Below, one piece after another: positions 14,652 through 24,131 of a DNA stretch of 43,297 bases (positions are counted from its first letter, which is position 1; each line of letters begins with the position of its first letter). A program made the position numbers and the translations under genes. A model generated the notes under the pieces. It saw only the letters and a program-made list of their open reading frames with translations. It made no database searches and was not told where the DNA came from. The stretch comes from an uncultured Lachnospiraceae bacterium (GTDB taxonomy: Bacteria; Bacillota; Clostridia; Lachnospirales; Lachnospiraceae), in NCBI GenBank assembly GCA_910578795.1, contig CAJTSD010000001.1, forward strand, positions 1 to 43,297. Direction: 5' to 3'.

Positions 14652-17600
14652 TTACTTCATCACTTTGTCCATTAAACTTTTATAGCCATCAACAACATCA
14701 TAAATAACACCCTCATTGCTGATTGCCTTAAAATGTTCTCTTGCGCAATGAATTTTTGACTCTTCTATCAAACGCATCTGCATAGACGACATGGAACCTT
14801 TTGTTTCCGCAACAAAATAAATGTGTTTTACCTCTCCTTCCCGGAACGCAATCGCCCAGTCCGGATTATAGCGTCCCACTGGCGTAGAGATGTAAAATCC
14901 TCTCGGCAGCTTTACATATACCACAACATTATTACTAGTATCCAGTTCTGTTGCAAACGCCCGCTCATTGTCAGAATCATAGAGAATATGGTCATACAAA
15001 TGCTTATTCGTTTTCATTACATTGATGCCCAATTTTCCTTTCATGGAAGGCTCCGTGAAAATATCTGTGTCATATCGCTCGTCGAGAACATGATATGTGA
15101 TATGCTCAATAACTGCCGCAGCCTTTTCGTCATTAATTAATTGTGCCGACTTCATAATAAATTCCTCTGGATTATCCTGAAATTGCGCAAATACACTCGG
15201 CTGTATTCCCTTTAAAATTGCGATAACGGCTTTTCTTGTCAGCCCCGTTTCATCAACCAGCTTTCCCACAAGATCATACTTTATTTTCGAGCTTACCGCT
15301 ACAGACGCGCCATAACTGTCAGTTTCCTGTTTCAGAAACGATGTCCCTGTAACCAACGTTTCCTTTGACTCAATCTGTTCCATGATGCCTGTTTCCACTT
15401 TAAAGTAAATCTTTGGAACACGCAATTTGCTGTCAAGCGCCGCAATTGCCTTTTGTACCAGTTCCTCCGTGTCAAAATCTACCACATAAACGGACTTTGC
15501 ATTGATTTTTTCCCAAAGTGCCTGAAATTCCGGCTTTGCCAGTTTTTCTTCCTCAACGGTAAGTTCTACATTACTGCTGCGCGCGTTCTCTGGTAAAATG
15601 ACACGACTGTCATAAACCGAATCTATAATTTTTATGACATCTGCAGTAAAATCAGCAGCTTCTTCAGCAACTCGAATCGCACCATTTTTCTTGTCTTCAT
15701 AATACTTATCCGTAAGATTGCCCTTTTTATCAATATACTGATTTACAATCAAATCATATTGAATCGCATATGCCATATCCCGGTCAATAATCAGCTCTCC
15801 TCCATCTGAATCCGTGACAACTTTGTCCATAAACAACTCTGCCGTAACAGCACGGGGACGGTCGGTTATTGATTCTGCGATTTCAGACTGAAGTCCTTTT
15901 GCAAAACTGTCATAACTTTCACTTGCAATCACTGTTAAAATATTAACATTATGGACATCATTTCCAAGTACATTCACATCCATCCGTTCGCCGTCCTGAT
16001 TGACGCAAAGACGAAGACCGCGTCCTACTTCCTGACGCTTCCTGACCTCACTGCTGCTCTGCTTTAAGGTGCAAATCTGAAATACATTCGGGTTATCCCA
16101 TCCTTCCCGCAGTGCGGAATGAGAAAAAATAAAGCGTACAGGAGATTTGTCCGGATTTCTGTCCAAAAGCAGCTCTTTATTTTTCATAATCAAATCATAC
16201 GCATCAATATCGTCTGTTGTACTTTCCTTACGCCCTACCTTGCTGTCAATCATATGCCCTTTCTTATCCACAGAAAAATAGCCTGCGTGTGTTGCGGACG
16301 GAGCAATTTTCTGCAAATATTTTATATATTCATCATCGCCAATTTCACGCTGCATGGTGTTGGTAATATCGGCATATTCCTCCTCAAACATCTGCGCATA
16401 AATCCCGTTTACAGGCTGTCCTGCCGCATCATACTGTTTATATTTTGCAACCTCATCAATAAAAAAGAGGGACAGCACCTTAATGCCTTTGTAAAACAAT
16501 TGTCGTTCCCTTTGAATGTGGGATAAAATGGTTTCCCTGATTTGAATGCGGCGCAGTTGGTTTTCATCGACCTTTCCAATGACATCGCCGACATATAGCT
16601 TTATTCCGTTTAAAAAAGAAACGGAATCCTCCCGACCATCAATCATTTTTACAACAAAGCCATCTTTGTATTCTTCCATTTGTCCGGAATGGTCATAAAG
16701 GTTATACCCAATGCCCACAATGCGGTTTACTTTACGAATGCCGCTTTTTCCTTTTATATCAAACTGAATTGTCGCAGTCGGGTCTTTTTTCGAGAAGTTA
16801 ATGCTTTCCAAATACACATAGCTTTCTGTTGCGGTACTGCCCGTTTCGGAAATTCCTTTCACGGCAATCTTTTTTACAAGACGTTTATTATATGCCTCCA
16901 TTGCATCCAAACGGTAGACCATGTTATAAATGCTGTCACTTTTATGTGTTGCGGAATAACGCAAGGTCATCAGCGGGTGAAATTCCGCTAAATTTTTCTT
17001 TGTCTGTTTTCCCTCCACAGACTGCGGTTCGTCAATAATCAAAATCGGATTTGTTTTTGCAATCATATCAATCGGACGGCGGGAACGAAATTCGTCCAGT
17101 TTCATATAAATTCTCCGCGCGTCTTTTCCCTTTGCATTAAATGCCTGTGCATTGATAATCATGGCATTGATAGCGCTGTCCGACGCAAAGCGGTCAATCT
17201 CTGTGAGCTGTGCGGAATTATAGATAAAGAAACGTACCTTCTTGCCATATTCTTCCGCAAAGTGTTCCTGCGTGACTTGGAAAGATTTATACACACCTTC
17301 CCGAATTGCGATTGACGGAACAACAATAATGAATTTGCTCCAGCCATAGTGTTTATTGAGTTCATACATGGTCTTTATGTAGGTATATGTTTTGCCGACG
17401 CCTGTTTCCATCTCAATAGTCAGATTATATCTTCCCTCCAACTGTTCGGAGGGCGCAATATGATTATTTCTTTGTACTTTTTGCAAATGTTCCAATATGA
17501 GTTGGTCGCTGAGATTCGGTACAATTTTTTGGTTTGCCCACCCTGTAAAATCCTGTTCTTCTGTGACGGATGTCTGATGATAACCGCTGCCCTTGTCCAT

Positions 17601-17699
17601 CATGTAGGAGGGCGTAAGGTAGGGCTGCCCTGCAAAGACATCCACGACAGCTTTTGCGGCATCCGCTTGAAATTTCTGGTGTTTGAATTGTAACTTCAT
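14652..17699 (-). CDS. Type III restriction enzyme, Res subunit
   Basis: 1015 residues, typical for type III Res. It is an SF2 helicase/translocase fused to an endonuclease: Walker A METGVGKT (97-104), Walker B IIDEPQSV (DEPQ 223-226), the SATHK motif, then the helicase C-lobe (IFSHSALREGWDNPNVFQIC and QEVGRGLRLCVNQDG). Near the end PDWAIAFREG, with ETK at 965-967, forms a PD-(D/E)XK nuclease. All active-site residues are present, so it should cut DNA with unmodified head-to-head sites together with Mod. It is the last gene of the operon, 98 bases after the TOPRIM gene, and separated from mod by three other defence-type genes. AGAGGA lies before the ATG. Confidence 0.93.
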   Translation of the reverse strand: MKLQFKHQKFQADAAKAVVDVFAGQPYLTPSYMMDKGSGYHQTSVTEEQDFTGWANQKIVPNLSDQLILEHLQKVQRNNHIAPSEQLEGRYNLTIEMETGVGKTYTYIKTMYELNKHYGWSKFIIVVPSIAIREGVYKSFQVTQEHFAEEYGKKVRFFIYNSAQLTEIDRFASDSAINAMIINAQAFNAKGKDARRIYMKLDEFRSRRPIDMIAKTNPILIIDEPQSVEGKQTKKNLAEFHPLMTLRYSATHKSDSIYNMVYRLDAMEAYNKRLVKKIAVKGISETGSTATESYVYLESINFSKKDPTATIQFDIKGKSGIRKVNRIVGIGYNLYDHSGQMEEYKDGFVVKMIDGREDSVSFLNGIKLYVGDVIGKVDENQLRRIQIRETILSHIQRERQLFYKGIKVLSLFFIDEVAKYKQYDAAGQPVNGIYAQMFEEEYADITNTMQREIGDDEYIKYLQKIAPSATHAGYFSVDKKGHMIDSKVGRKESTTDDIDAYDLIMKNKELLLDRNPDKSPVRFIFSHSALREGWDNPNVFQICTLKQSSSEVRKRQEVGRGLRLCVNQDGERMDVNVLGNDVHNVNILTVIASESYDSFAKGLQSEIAESITDRPRAVTAELFMDKVVTDSDGGELIIDRDMAYAIQYDLIVNQYIDKKGNLTDKYYEDKKNGAIRVAEEAADFTADVIKIIDSVYDSRVILPENARSSNVELTVEEEKLAKPEFQALWEKINAKSVYVVDFDTEELVQKAIAALDSKLRVPKIYFKVETGIMEQIESKETLVTGTSFLKQETDSYGASVAVSSKIKYDLVGKLVDETGLTRKAVIAILKGIQPSVFAQFQDNPEEFIMKSAQLINDEKAAAVIEHITYHVLDERYDTDIFTEPSMKGKLGINVMKTNKHLYDHILYDSDNERAFATELDTSNNVVVYVKLPRGFYISTPVGRYNPDWAIAFREGEVKHIYFVAETKGSMSSMQMRLIEESKIHCAREHFKAISNEGVIYDVVDGYKSLMDKVMK

Positions 17700-17797
17700 T
17701 GATTATCCTCTTCTGATAAATTGTCTTTTATTTGCATTATGCAATTTTTTCAATTGAGTAAACACTGTTTTTCCAATTGTATTGTTAAAATATGCTA

Positions 17798-18481
17798 CTA
17801 TATTTCCGAAACATAATTGTAAAATTTTTTAAATGATTTTACGTGTTCCGTCGTATTAATCCTTTCAACAATTCCTTCAAAATAATTTTTTGCTGCAACA
17901 TTCTTGGGATTATTTTTCGAATATCTGATTTTCTTATATCTCAACAATTCATGCAGATAGTGAAAATGATATTTTGCAATCGTATCACTATTCCCCTCCG
18001 GCGGCATCAGTTCTTCCGGATCATGCTCTTCAACGTTATAGTGACTGTAATACTGATAAAAATCTGATGCATAGTCAATTTCTCCCTGTGGATATAAGCC
18101 ACGACACCCCAAAAGCCATGTTTCAAAACAGTGATTGCAGACAAATATTTTTATGTTAAATTTGATTACTCCGGTTTCATAATGATTGTTTATTTGTTCC
18201 ATTACTTGTTGTTCCCTGCTCTCAACATCCAATTCCTCAGCATCTAAAATGATAATCAATTCATCTATCTTACCCGGATTCAATAAAATCGTATCAATTG
18301 TGTCAAAAAGAACCTTTGTAACTAATTGTGTAACGCCTTGTCCACTCTGCAAGACATAATTATTCTCTTTTACCTCATATATATCTGCTACCCTTATAGC
18401 ACTGAAATTCATATGTTCAAGCCATGAAGGCAGTACTTTTAAAAATGACTTTTCATCTTCCAGTAAAAAGTAAAAATTCAT
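17798..18481 (-). CDS. RloB/TOPRIM-like partner of the upstream AAA ATPase
   Basis: 227 residues. The start MNFYFLLEDEKSFLKVL resembles the first TOPRIM strand with its acidic residue (Glu8). IDELIIILDAEEL supplies Asp80-x-Glu82 in place of the DxD motif. NHCFETWLLG (116-125) matches the 'SNPxFExWLL' motif of RloB-type proteins. The rest is helical. I read it as a TOPRIM-fold nuclease or effector of the RloB/AbiLii type. The start at 18481 overlaps the ATPase stop by one base (TAATG), so the two proteins are made together. The pair resembles RloA-RloB and AbiL abortive infection systems; the family call is moderate and the activity is inferred. Confidence 0.65.
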   Translation of the reverse strand: MNFYFLLEDEKSFLKVLPSWLEHMNFSAIRVADIYEVKENNYVLQSGQGVTQLVTKVLFDTIDTILLNPGKIDELIIILDAEELDVESREQQVMEQINNHYETGVIKFNIKIFVCNHCFETWLLGCRGLYPQGEIDYASDFYQYYSHYNVEEHDPEELMPPEGNSDTIAKYHFHYLHELLRYKKIRYSKNNPKNVAAKNYFEGIVERINTTEHVKSFKKFYNYVSEI

Positions 18482-19617
18482 TATATTTTTCCCTCGAACT
18501 CCCATCTGTTAATTAAATTAAAATATGCATCATGCTGGCTGTTCCCAATTCCATACTCCAAGCTGCCGCTATTTTCTACTACGCCGCCTGATCTATCAAT
18601 AATTCTCCACTTATTTTTATCAATTGCATTGATAATTTTAGGATGATGACTTGTTATAATAAACTGCAGGTCATTTCGTTCTGACAGCATGAGTTCAGAA
18701 AGCAGATCAATACAGTTGACACCTAATCCATTTTCAAATTCATCTATCAAAACTAAAGAATCCTCAGACATTGTAAATAGCTCAACAACATAATATATCG
18801 TTTTTAACATTCCATTCGAAATATCATGTTGTAGCAGCTTTTTCCCAAATACCTGAATGGAAACCAAATACATTTCCCTCATGCTGTCTTCCTCTACATC
18901 AATATCTTCAAGTTCCATAAATAGTTCCTTTACAGCTTCAAAAATTTTAATATACAATTCCGGATAATATCTCTTCGCAATATAAAGTTTTAATGCGACT
19001 GGAAGATGACTGAATGTTTTGAACTCTACTTTTTTTTCATTTGTAATTGTATCTGTCACTTTAGACTTTAAGCGGCTAAAACTTTCACTTCGGATTCCTC
19101 CTCTTACTGCCAGCTCAATCTCTACAGAATACAATTTACGTATCCCCGAAATCAATTTTTCAAAATTCTTGTCTTCTGAATACTGCAGAATTAAACTTTC
19201 GTCCCTTTTGGGCTGTGGCACTTTATCATAGCCAATCACACTTACTTTTTCATTTTCCCTTTCAAATATTTTTTCCCCATTGCACTCAAGCTTTTCATAT
19301 ACAAAACCATATTTATTTTCTTCATTGATAATTAATGCATCTTCGTTGATTTCGTTGATTTCATAAAACCATTGATATTTATCATTGTCTGTAACAATTC
19401 CCAATCCTACACGGTATGGATATAACATTACATCTTTATTAACCGCAAGATTCAATGAATATTCTATTACTTTAAGAATTTGTGTTTTTCCTACGCCGGA
19501 TAATCCAACCAGTAAAGTCACATCTTTATTAAAATCTATCCTGTTGATTTTTAAACCGGTTTTCAAATTTTCAAACTCAACCCATTGTATTTTCACGTTT
19601 TTCACCCTTTCCTTCAT
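18481..19617 (-). CDS. AAA (ABC-like) ATPase of a two-gene defence module
   Basis: 378 residues from the ATG at 19617, which has GGAGGG seven bases upstream; the open frame reaches 19770 but that part is not protein-like. Residues 31-45 hold the strand and Walker A (VTLLVGLSGVGKT), and SLVLIDEFENGL gives Walker B with Asp292-Glu293, followed by the switch FIITSHHPKIIN. This is the AAA_15/AAA_21 type of SMC-like ATPase used in anti-phage systems (RloA, AbiLi, PARIS AriA, Septu PtuA). The middle region is a helical insert. It is followed by a TOPRIM-like gene with overlapping stop and start. A phage-sensing ATPase that holds its effector in check is the likely role, by analogy. Confidence 0.82.
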   Translation of the reverse strand: MKERVKNVKIQWVEFENLKTGLKINRIDFNKDVTLLVGLSGVGKTQILKVIEYSLNLAVNKDVMLYPYRVGLGIVTDNDKYQWFYEINEINEDALIINEENKYGFVYEKLECNGEKIFERENEKVSVIGYDKVPQPKRDESLILQYSEDKNFEKLISGIRKLYSVEIELAVRGGIRSESFSRLKSKVTDTITNEKKVEFKTFSHLPVALKLYIAKRYYPELYIKIFEAVKELFMELEDIDVEEDSMREMYLVSIQVFGKKLLQHDISNGMLKTIYYVVELFTMSEDSLVLIDEFENGLGVNCIDLLSELMLSERNDLQFIITSHHPKIINAIDKNKWRIIDRSGGVVENSGSLEYGIGNSQHDAYFNLINRWEFEGKI

Positions 19618-19733
19618 GCTGCATCCCTCCAATGTTACATCATATCCAAATATTGGAAGAAAATACCTATACATTCTATTATTTTTTCTATGACAATGAA
19701 AATGTGTATAACACACTCTATATTCAGCAAATT

Positions 19734-19752
19734 TCCGAGATGTCGTCTCGGA
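19734..19752. other. Hairpin in the gap between the OLD gene and the AAA gene
   Basis: TCCGAGA and TCTCGGA around a five-base loop lie in a 219-base untranslated gap (19618-19836), the only long gap inside the seven-gene operon. No T run follows on the minus strand. It may be a processing or partial-termination point, or mark the edge of an inserted module. Confidence 0.45.
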
Positions 19753-19836
19753 TTTTGATAACACCCTCAAAAAGTTCTTTCTAACAAATTTCTAATACTA
19801 TTTATGAATTCTTCAACCACTTTTAAACAAACATTG

Positions 19837-21552
19837 CTACGCAATAACTGATTTTATAAAATCCTTTATTTCGCCATATACCTCATCTTCTAAGTCAGGA
19901 TATTTTTCCAAAACACTATTTACCCATTCTGGTCCATGCACTCCTCCAACCTCTTTAACAAAACATTCAAGTTCACCAACAGGAACCAAATAAATCCCTG
20001 CATTTCTTAATACCTTATCCAATTTTTTAAAGGCAGTCGTTGCATCTCCGGCTGGTAAAGATGACACTCCTGATTTCTTTATGTTATACCATTTTGAAAT
20101 GGTTTTAATTGAATCATTAATTTCTTTCAATTCTTTATTAGATAAAAACTGACTGTCAGAGGCATTTAATACTCTATCTATACTCGTTTTAGCATTATTT
20201 CTTTCAATTTTCTCCTTTGGACTATGTAAATTTGAAACAACTCTGTTATAATCACTCTGAATAGTTGTCCATTCTATCCTAAATGCTTCTACAATTCCCT
20301 TAAATACCTTTTCGTCGTCCATTACATCAATATCCGGAATTAGTTTCACATTAATATCCAACGCACGTAATGCTGTTGCAATTTTTGCCATCCTATGTTT
20401 TCCACCACAATGGATAAATAATGTTTCCGAAAATGTTCTTTCCGTTTGTCTGATATAGTTTTCAATAATAGAATACATCTTACAATCAGCATCACTCTCA
20501 CATAATATCACATTTTTATGAAACAGGCTCGTCATAATGTTCGAATACTTTAAAAGAGGATCTCTCCAAATCTCACTAAACTTGTCATTATCCAAAATCG
20601 AAAACTTATTTATATTTTCATCTCTTGTAATTCTAATAATTTTTACTCTTTTTGGACAAACATCTAGCAAACCTTTGATAATTTCTTCACTATGAGTCGA
20701 AATAAATGCCTGTTGTTTTTCTTTTAATGTTTGTCCAATTATACGTCCCATAATATTTGCCTGTGGCGGATGCAAAAACGATTCGGGTTCATCTATTAAA
20801 AAAGTACAATAATAATCCAGCATTAAATACAATAATATACCCGTAAAACTTTTTATACCATCTCCTTGATCTTGCACTTGTGTATACGTGTCCAAAATTT
20901 CTGCATATCTTTCCTGCCGTTCCTGTTCATCAGAAAATTCTTCATCAAATTTTACAGCATCACCAATGCACAAAGGTATATCAGAACCATTTAGTATATA
21001 TGGGATTAGTTCTTTTTTTGAATCAAAAGTTGCTTTAAAGCTATCACTTAACCATTTTCTGTATTTTCTATTAAATGCTGCATAATGGATAGGATGTTTT
21101 TTAGGTGCTTTTGATGATATTAGCGGTGCTGGCTCGCTAATTGCAAGACGATTTAAGGTATCCAAATATTTCACAAATAAAGGGCGCGTACCACTAAAAT
21201 ATTTGCCTCTCGAATAGTTCATAATTGAATCACTTGAAAAGCCAAATCCAATACCTTCATAATATTTATATGATCCCATATCAGTTACTGTAGCAATCGT
21301 ATCTAACAAAATATCTAAATCATAATTATACTTTATAATTTCTATGTCCTTAACAACTATTGTCGGCTTTTTTGTATCACATATTTCATAGATATCTTTT
21401 AGTGCTTGGCTCTTCCCCACATTATTTGGTCCTACAAATATTACAATATCATTTTCTTTTATAGATATTTCTTCCTCATTATTTAAAATTAATTTTGAAA
21501 TATATCCACCATATCGTACAATTGATTCAGTTTCATCGTTTATATTTTCCAT
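19837..21552 (-). CDS. OLD-family ATPase-TOPRIM nuclease
   Basis: 571 residues. N-terminal ABC-type ATPase: Walker A GPNNVGKS (41-48), a signature-like loop DGIKSFTGIL (231-240), Walker B FLIDEPES (Asp254, Glu255), and the switch STHSEE. C-terminal TOPRIM: VILCESDADCKMY with Glu352, then LIPDIDVMDDEK with Asp407 and Asp409, and a final GELECF region. This is the OLD (overcoming lysogenization defect) layout shared with GajA of Gabija. No UvrD-like GajB helicase is next to it, so it is not a standard Gabija pair. It lies 17 bases after mod, with AAAGGATAGGG before the ATG. It should be a DNA nuclease triggered by infection; this is inferred from family. Confidence 0.87.
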   Translation of the reverse strand: MENINDETESIVRYGGYISKLILNNEEEISIKENDIVIFVGPNNVGKSQALKDIYEICDTKKPTIVVKDIEIIKYNYDLDILLDTIATVTDMGSYKYYEGIGFGFSSDSIMNYSRGKYFSGTRPLFVKYLDTLNRLAISEPAPLISSKAPKKHPIHYAAFNRKYRKWLSDSFKATFDSKKELIPYILNGSDIPLCIGDAVKFDEEFSDEQERQERYAEILDTYTQVQDQGDGIKSFTGILLYLMLDYYCTFLIDEPESFLHPPQANIMGRIIGQTLKEKQQAFISTHSEEIIKGLLDVCPKRVKIIRITRDENINKFSILDNDKFSEIWRDPLLKYSNIMTSLFHKNVILCESDADCKMYSIIENYIRQTERTFSETLFIHCGGKHRMAKIATALRALDINVKLIPDIDVMDDEKVFKGIVEAFRIEWTTIQSDYNRVVSNLHSPKEKIERNNAKTSIDRVLNASDSQFLSNKELKEINDSIKTISKWYNIKKSGVSSLPAGDATTAFKKLDKVLRNAGIYLVPVGELECFVKEVGGVHGPEWVNSVLEKYPDLEDEVYGEIKDFIKSVIA

Positions 21553-21569
21553 TGTACCCTATCCTTTCT

Positions 21570-23468
21570 TTAAATTACTTTCACCCTTGTATCAGGTGCA
21601 AGTAATTTAAATATTTCATCAACGTTAATTTTAGACGGTGAATCTACAAAGCTGCTGTCGCGAAATACTGCGCGGAGCGGTTGGCGTTTTGCAATCTTCT
21701 TTATAACACTATCGGGAATGCTGTCATCAAAACAAGCAATTAAATCGCCATCATTATAAGTATGTATTATGCAGTCATCAATTACTTCGTTTGTGTAAGG
21801 CATGGAAAGCGGTAATCCCCACTCCAAAAGACAACCAAAGAATAAGTCAAGATCTGTGCGGTCATCTTTGATGTTGGATTCCAATAGTTCAAGCATTGTC
21901 TGATTATATTCGTTAGCGGCATAATAGACATCTTTCATATTGCTGTCGTCCAATTTAAAGACGCGAAAGCCACCGTCAAATTCTGCGTCAGGATTTTCTT
22001 CCTGAATTTTCTTTGCGGCACGACGGATACGCTCTTTTCCAATTTCACAAATGGTCTGATAACTTGCTTTGTATGCCTCGCTCTTTTCTTCTGTTTTTTC
22101 TGGTAGTTGAACCATTATAAATTTTCGGTGTCCGCCGTCTTCTGCATTTAACTGCATTACTGCGTGGGCGGTAGTGGCTGAACCGCTGAAAAAATCAAGG
22201 ATAATAGAAGTACTATCAAGATTTGCTATTGTCGCAAGTGTTCTTAATAATCTAACAGGCTTAGGACCATCAAATACGCCTATTCCTTCAAAAAGTGCTT
22301 TTGTTTCTTGCTTTGCTTCTTGATTATGCCCAGCCTCATCTTGAAACAAAATCGTATTAGGTCGCAATCCTGCTTGAACCTCAGAAAGAAATGTTTTTTT
22401 TCGCGGTGTACCACTTCCATCTACACCAAACCAAATCCTATTATCATTAACCAAATCTAAAAAAGTATCCTTGCTACAACTCCAATATCTTCCACTTGGA
22501 GGAAATACCTTTCTTCCACTTGGTGTAGTAATTTCATATAGTAAACTTTCTGAACCTGATTTAGCAGACATGATAACCGAAGTCCACGCCCCCCTTGAAT
22601 CATTATCAGGATTACTATATCCATTAGGCATTTCATTATTTCGAGGAAGTAAACCTATTTTCCAACCATCTTTATTTATTAAAACATTATATTTACTATA
22701 ACATAAAATGTGATCATGCATTGTCGAAAAATATGTTGCATCATTCGAACGAGAAAATTTCTTTTGCCATATTAAGTTTGATATAAAGTTTTCAACACCA
22801 AAAATCTCATCGCATATTTTTCTCAAATTTTCAACCTCATTATCATCAATACTGATAAAAATAACCCCATCTTCACTCAGCAAATTTCTCGCCAACATCA
22901 GCCGCGAATAAATCATCGAACACCAGTCCGAATGAAACCGCCCATTTGAATCCGTATTCCGAAACATCCGATTCCCATCCTCATCAAATTCGCCACTCTC
23001 ATCCGCATATTCACTTGCAGTCATCTTAAAATCATCATTATAAATAAAATCATTTCCCGTATTATATGGCGGATCAATATAAATCATCTTCACTTTTCCA
23101 AGATAACTTTCCTGCAAAAGTTTCAATACCTCCAAATTGTCCCCCTCAATATAAAGATTTTCCGTCGTATCCCAATTCACGCTTTCTTCCTTACACGGAC
23201 GCAGTGTCTTGCGAATCGGTTTATTTGCTTCAACAATTGATGCCTTTTTCCCTACCCACGTAAACTCATAGCACTCGTCACCATCCACAACATCATTCGA
23301 TAACATTTGACGGAGCATCTCAAAGTTAATCGCTTTCTTGTAAACTTTTTTATCCGAAGTACTCTTCTCCTCATCCAGCATCTCTGTAACACAATTTGGA
23401 AAAAGAGACGCTATCTTATCTATATTTTTTTCTGTAATATTATCTGTTTCTAATTTCATTTTTTCCAC
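21570..23468 (-). CDS. Type III-type DNA adenine methyltransferase, Mod subunit
   Basis: 632 residues, the size of type III Mod proteins. It is a beta-class N6-adenine methyltransferase: the catalytic motif IDPPYNTG (131-138) comes first, a variable target-recognition region follows (about 240-400), then the SAM-binding motif DFFSGSATTAHAV (425-437) and the HRKFIMVQLPEKTEE strand. It modifies host sites so Res will not cut them, and gives Res its site specificity. The target sequence cannot be read from the protein. The GTG at 23468 follows the DUF4391 stop codon directly and has GGAGGAAC upstream; an ATG three codons in is the alternative. Confidence 0.93.
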   Translation of the reverse strand: MEKMKLETDNITEKNIDKIASLFPNCVTEMLDEEKSTSDKKVYKKAINFEMLRQMLSNDVVDGDECYEFTWVGKKASIVEANKPIRKTLRPCKEESVNWDTTENLYIEGDNLEVLKLLQESYLGKVKMIYIDPPYNTGNDFIYNDDFKMTASEYADESGEFDEDGNRMFRNTDSNGRFHSDWCSMIYSRLMLARNLLSEDGVIFISIDDNEVENLRKICDEIFGVENFISNLIWQKKFSRSNDATYFSTMHDHILCYSKYNVLINKDGWKIGLLPRNNEMPNGYSNPDNDSRGAWTSVIMSAKSGSESLLYEITTPSGRKVFPPSGRYWSCSKDTFLDLVNDNRIWFGVDGSGTPRKKTFLSEVQAGLRPNTILFQDEAGHNQEAKQETKALFEGIGVFDGPKPVRLLRTLATIANLDSTSIILDFFSGSATTAHAVMQLNAEDGGHRKFIMVQLPEKTEEKSEAYKASYQTICEIGKERIRRAAKKIQEENPDAEFDGGFRVFKLDDSNMKDVYYAANEYNQTMLELLESNIKDDRTDLDLFFGCLLEWGLPLSMPYTNEVIDDCIIHTYNDGDLIACFDDSIPDSVIKKIAKRQPLRAVFRDSSFVDSPSKINVDEIFKLLAPDTRVKVI

Positions 23469-24119
23469 TTAAAGTTCCTCCAATTCTTTCCTCAACCTCT
23501 TAATCTCCATATTCATTTCAACCTGCCTGTTCAATTGTTTCTCCCGTTGTCGTTTTACCGTCAGTTTTTCAATCTGTTTCTCAAGCTGTATTTTCTTCTC
23601 AGAACGGTCAATCGCCTCTTCCAAAGTTTCACCCTGCACATTTAGCAGCTTGTCCCCCGCTATCTGTCTGACAAAGTTCTCATAAACTGCATCTATATTC
23701 AGCCCCTCTACCCGTAAATGCAGCTTGTCCTCCGCAAGCCATTCCGTATGATAATATCCGCCTACCTTAAACGCATTTCCACTAGATACAACCGCCTCTT
23801 TATAGCCAATCCAAGCCTGATATCGATTATTATACACTAACAAAAATAAAATGTGATACGGAATTTCCTTATCAATCTGACGAAGTACCCCCTCATCAAG
23901 CTGCGGTCTATTTAACTGAATTTCAAACACCTCAATTTCCGTAACATTTTTCCCTTTTTCAAGATTTATCGTCGAAACTGCAATCTTATTACGCCAATAA
24001 ATTACACGAACAGCATCCTTCATTTCAATTTTAAATGCAGGCGTTGTTGACAAATTTTCATAGAATTTTTGTTTTGGTATGCGCTTATTAAATTCTGTAG
24101 ACTTTGGCAAATAAAGCAT
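23469..24119 (-). CDS. DUF4391 protein of the restriction operon
   Basis: 216 residues. It matches the DUF4391 layout: LPKSTEFNKRIPKQKFYENL at the N-terminus, a central beta-rich part with RVIYWRNKIAVSTINL and VFEIQLNRP, YHTEWLAEDKLHLRVEG, and a charged C-terminal coiled coil from about residue 170. Proteins of this family sit beside helicase and methyltransferase genes in type III-like clusters; their function is not established. It lies 12 bases after the helicase gene and directly abuts mod, so the three should be made in proportion. Confidence 0.8.
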   Translation of the reverse strand: MLYLPKSTEFNKRIPKQKFYENLSTTPAFKIEMKDAVRVIYWRNKIAVSTINLEKGKNVTEIEVFEIQLNRPQLDEGVLRQIDKEIPYHILFLLVYNNRYQAWIGYKEAVVSSGNAFKVGGYYHTEWLAEDKLHLRVEGLNIDAVYENFVRQIAGDKLLNVQGETLEEAIDRSEKKIQLEKQIEKLTVKRQREKQLNRQVEMNMEIKRLRKELEEL

Positions 24120-24131
24120 CCACGATTCCTC

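Noticed and set aside
19837..21552. Gabija system
   Set aside because: The OLD protein resembles GajA, but no UvrD/GajB-type helicase lies beside it; the helicase in the operon is of SNF2 type.
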